The notes below the pieces were generated by a model that searched no databases, had not been told where the DNA came from, and saw nothing but the letters and a program-made list of their open reading frames with translations. 33,262 bases of DNA from Cyanobacteria bacterium DS2.3.42. GTDB lineage: Bacteria; Cyanobacteriota; Vampirovibrionia; Obscuribacterales; Obscuribacteraceae. Where the stretch lies: NCBI GenBank assembly GCA_013823055.1, contig PNLN01000123.1, positions 1-33,262 on the forward strand. The letters run 5' to 3'. The first letter of the stretch is position 1; every line of letters begins with the position of its first letter. Both the position numbers and the translations under genes were made by a program. Positions 33,086 to 33,262 of the stretch are shown piece after piece.

Positions 33086-33262
33086 ATGTTGAAAAAACCG
33101 AGTAAGCCACGCAGTACCGGTAAAAAGGCTTCTGCCTCACCGGCACCGGAGCGGACGGGACGAAAGCGGGCAAGCCGGAAGCAAGAGCCAATTGCACCGA
33201 TGCTCGCCAGCGTGGCGGAAGAGCCCTTTAGCAAAGACGGATGGGTGTTCGAGCCCAAGTTC
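33086..33262 (+). CDS. ligD: ATP-dependent DNA ligase (LigD-type), 5' part only
   Basis: Incomplete at the window edge; 59 residues are visible. A basic Lys/Ser/Arg-rich leader is followed by PIAPMLASVAEEPFSKDGWVFEPKF, the start of the adenylation domain. The Lys of FEPK is the expected adenylated residue (motif I, ExKxDG). Together with divergent Ku it forms an NHEJ pair. The start is uncertain: ATG 33086 has AAGG seven bases before, while 33005 and 32930 are in-frame alternatives. Whether polymerase and phosphoesterase domains exist cannot be seen. Confidence 0.8.
   Translation, partial: MLKKPSKPRSTGKKASASPAPERTGRKRASRKQEPIAPMLASVAEEPFSKDGWVFEPKF

Noticed and set aside
32932-33258. N-terminal extension of Ku to residue 441
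   Set aside because: Ku homologues start at MPRA; a good ribosome site precedes that ATG, and the extension is antisense to the ligase gene.

Overview
This is a bacterial chromosome segment of roughly 50% G+C, read as a core-genome region with a short accessory end. It is dominated by one very long ribosomal-protein cluster. The order rplQ-truA-rplM-rpsI, the rpsK-rpoA junction without rpsD, and an EF-Tu beginning [11 protein letters not shown] all resemble Cyanobacteria. However, the cluster also holds rpmD, map and a zinc-type rpsN, which the photosynthetic cyanobacterial clusters usually lack, and no photosynthesis gene is visible. My inference is a non-photosynthetic cyanobacterial relative (Melainabacteria / Vampirovibrionia, perhaps Obscuribacterales). 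This rests on remembered gene order and protein character, not on a database search.

Layout. (1) 1-1665: a promoter-like site, tRNA-Thr(GGT) and tuf, closed by a strong terminator. (2) 1683-5303, minus strand: a secreted protein of unknown function preceded by three Tad/Flp-type genes (TadE-like, TadE-like, and a TadG-like protein with a VWA domain). (3) 5304-6342: about 1 kb with no convincing gene but many hairpins, forming the leader of the S10 operon. (4) 6343-24693, plus strand: 33 consecutive genes (rpsJ to rpsI) combining the S10, spc and alpha operons with secY, adk, map, infA, rpoA, truA, rplM and rpsI, followed by two tandem terminators. (5) 25016-31020: two small or medium membrane proteins on the minus strand, then on the plus strand a zinc-ribbon/TM protein, a YkgJ-type cysteine-cluster protein and a large TMTC-like membrane/TPR protein. 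(6) 31037-33262: a cupin protein and a 47-residue membrane protein on the minus strand, then Ku (minus) diverging from the beginning of an ATP-dependent DNA ligase (plus), which is a bacterial NHEJ locus.

The core genes supply translation (ribosomal proteins, EF-Tu, IF-1, tRNA-Thr, TruA), transcription (RpoA), secretion (SecY), N-terminal Met removal (Map) and adenylate balance (Adk). The accessory genes point to a cell-surface appendage, envelope proteins and double-strand-break repair.

Most notable non-gene signals: a 25-nt palindromic repeat placed 2 to 6 nt after the stop codons of tuf, rplX and adk; a second family of about 20-nt hairpins after rpsS and rplP; a densely structured S10 leader with two mutually exclusive hairpins just before rpsJ; and lineage-style Lys/Ala-rich tails on several ribosomal proteins. 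I found no insertion sequence, CRISPR array, rRNA or prophage.
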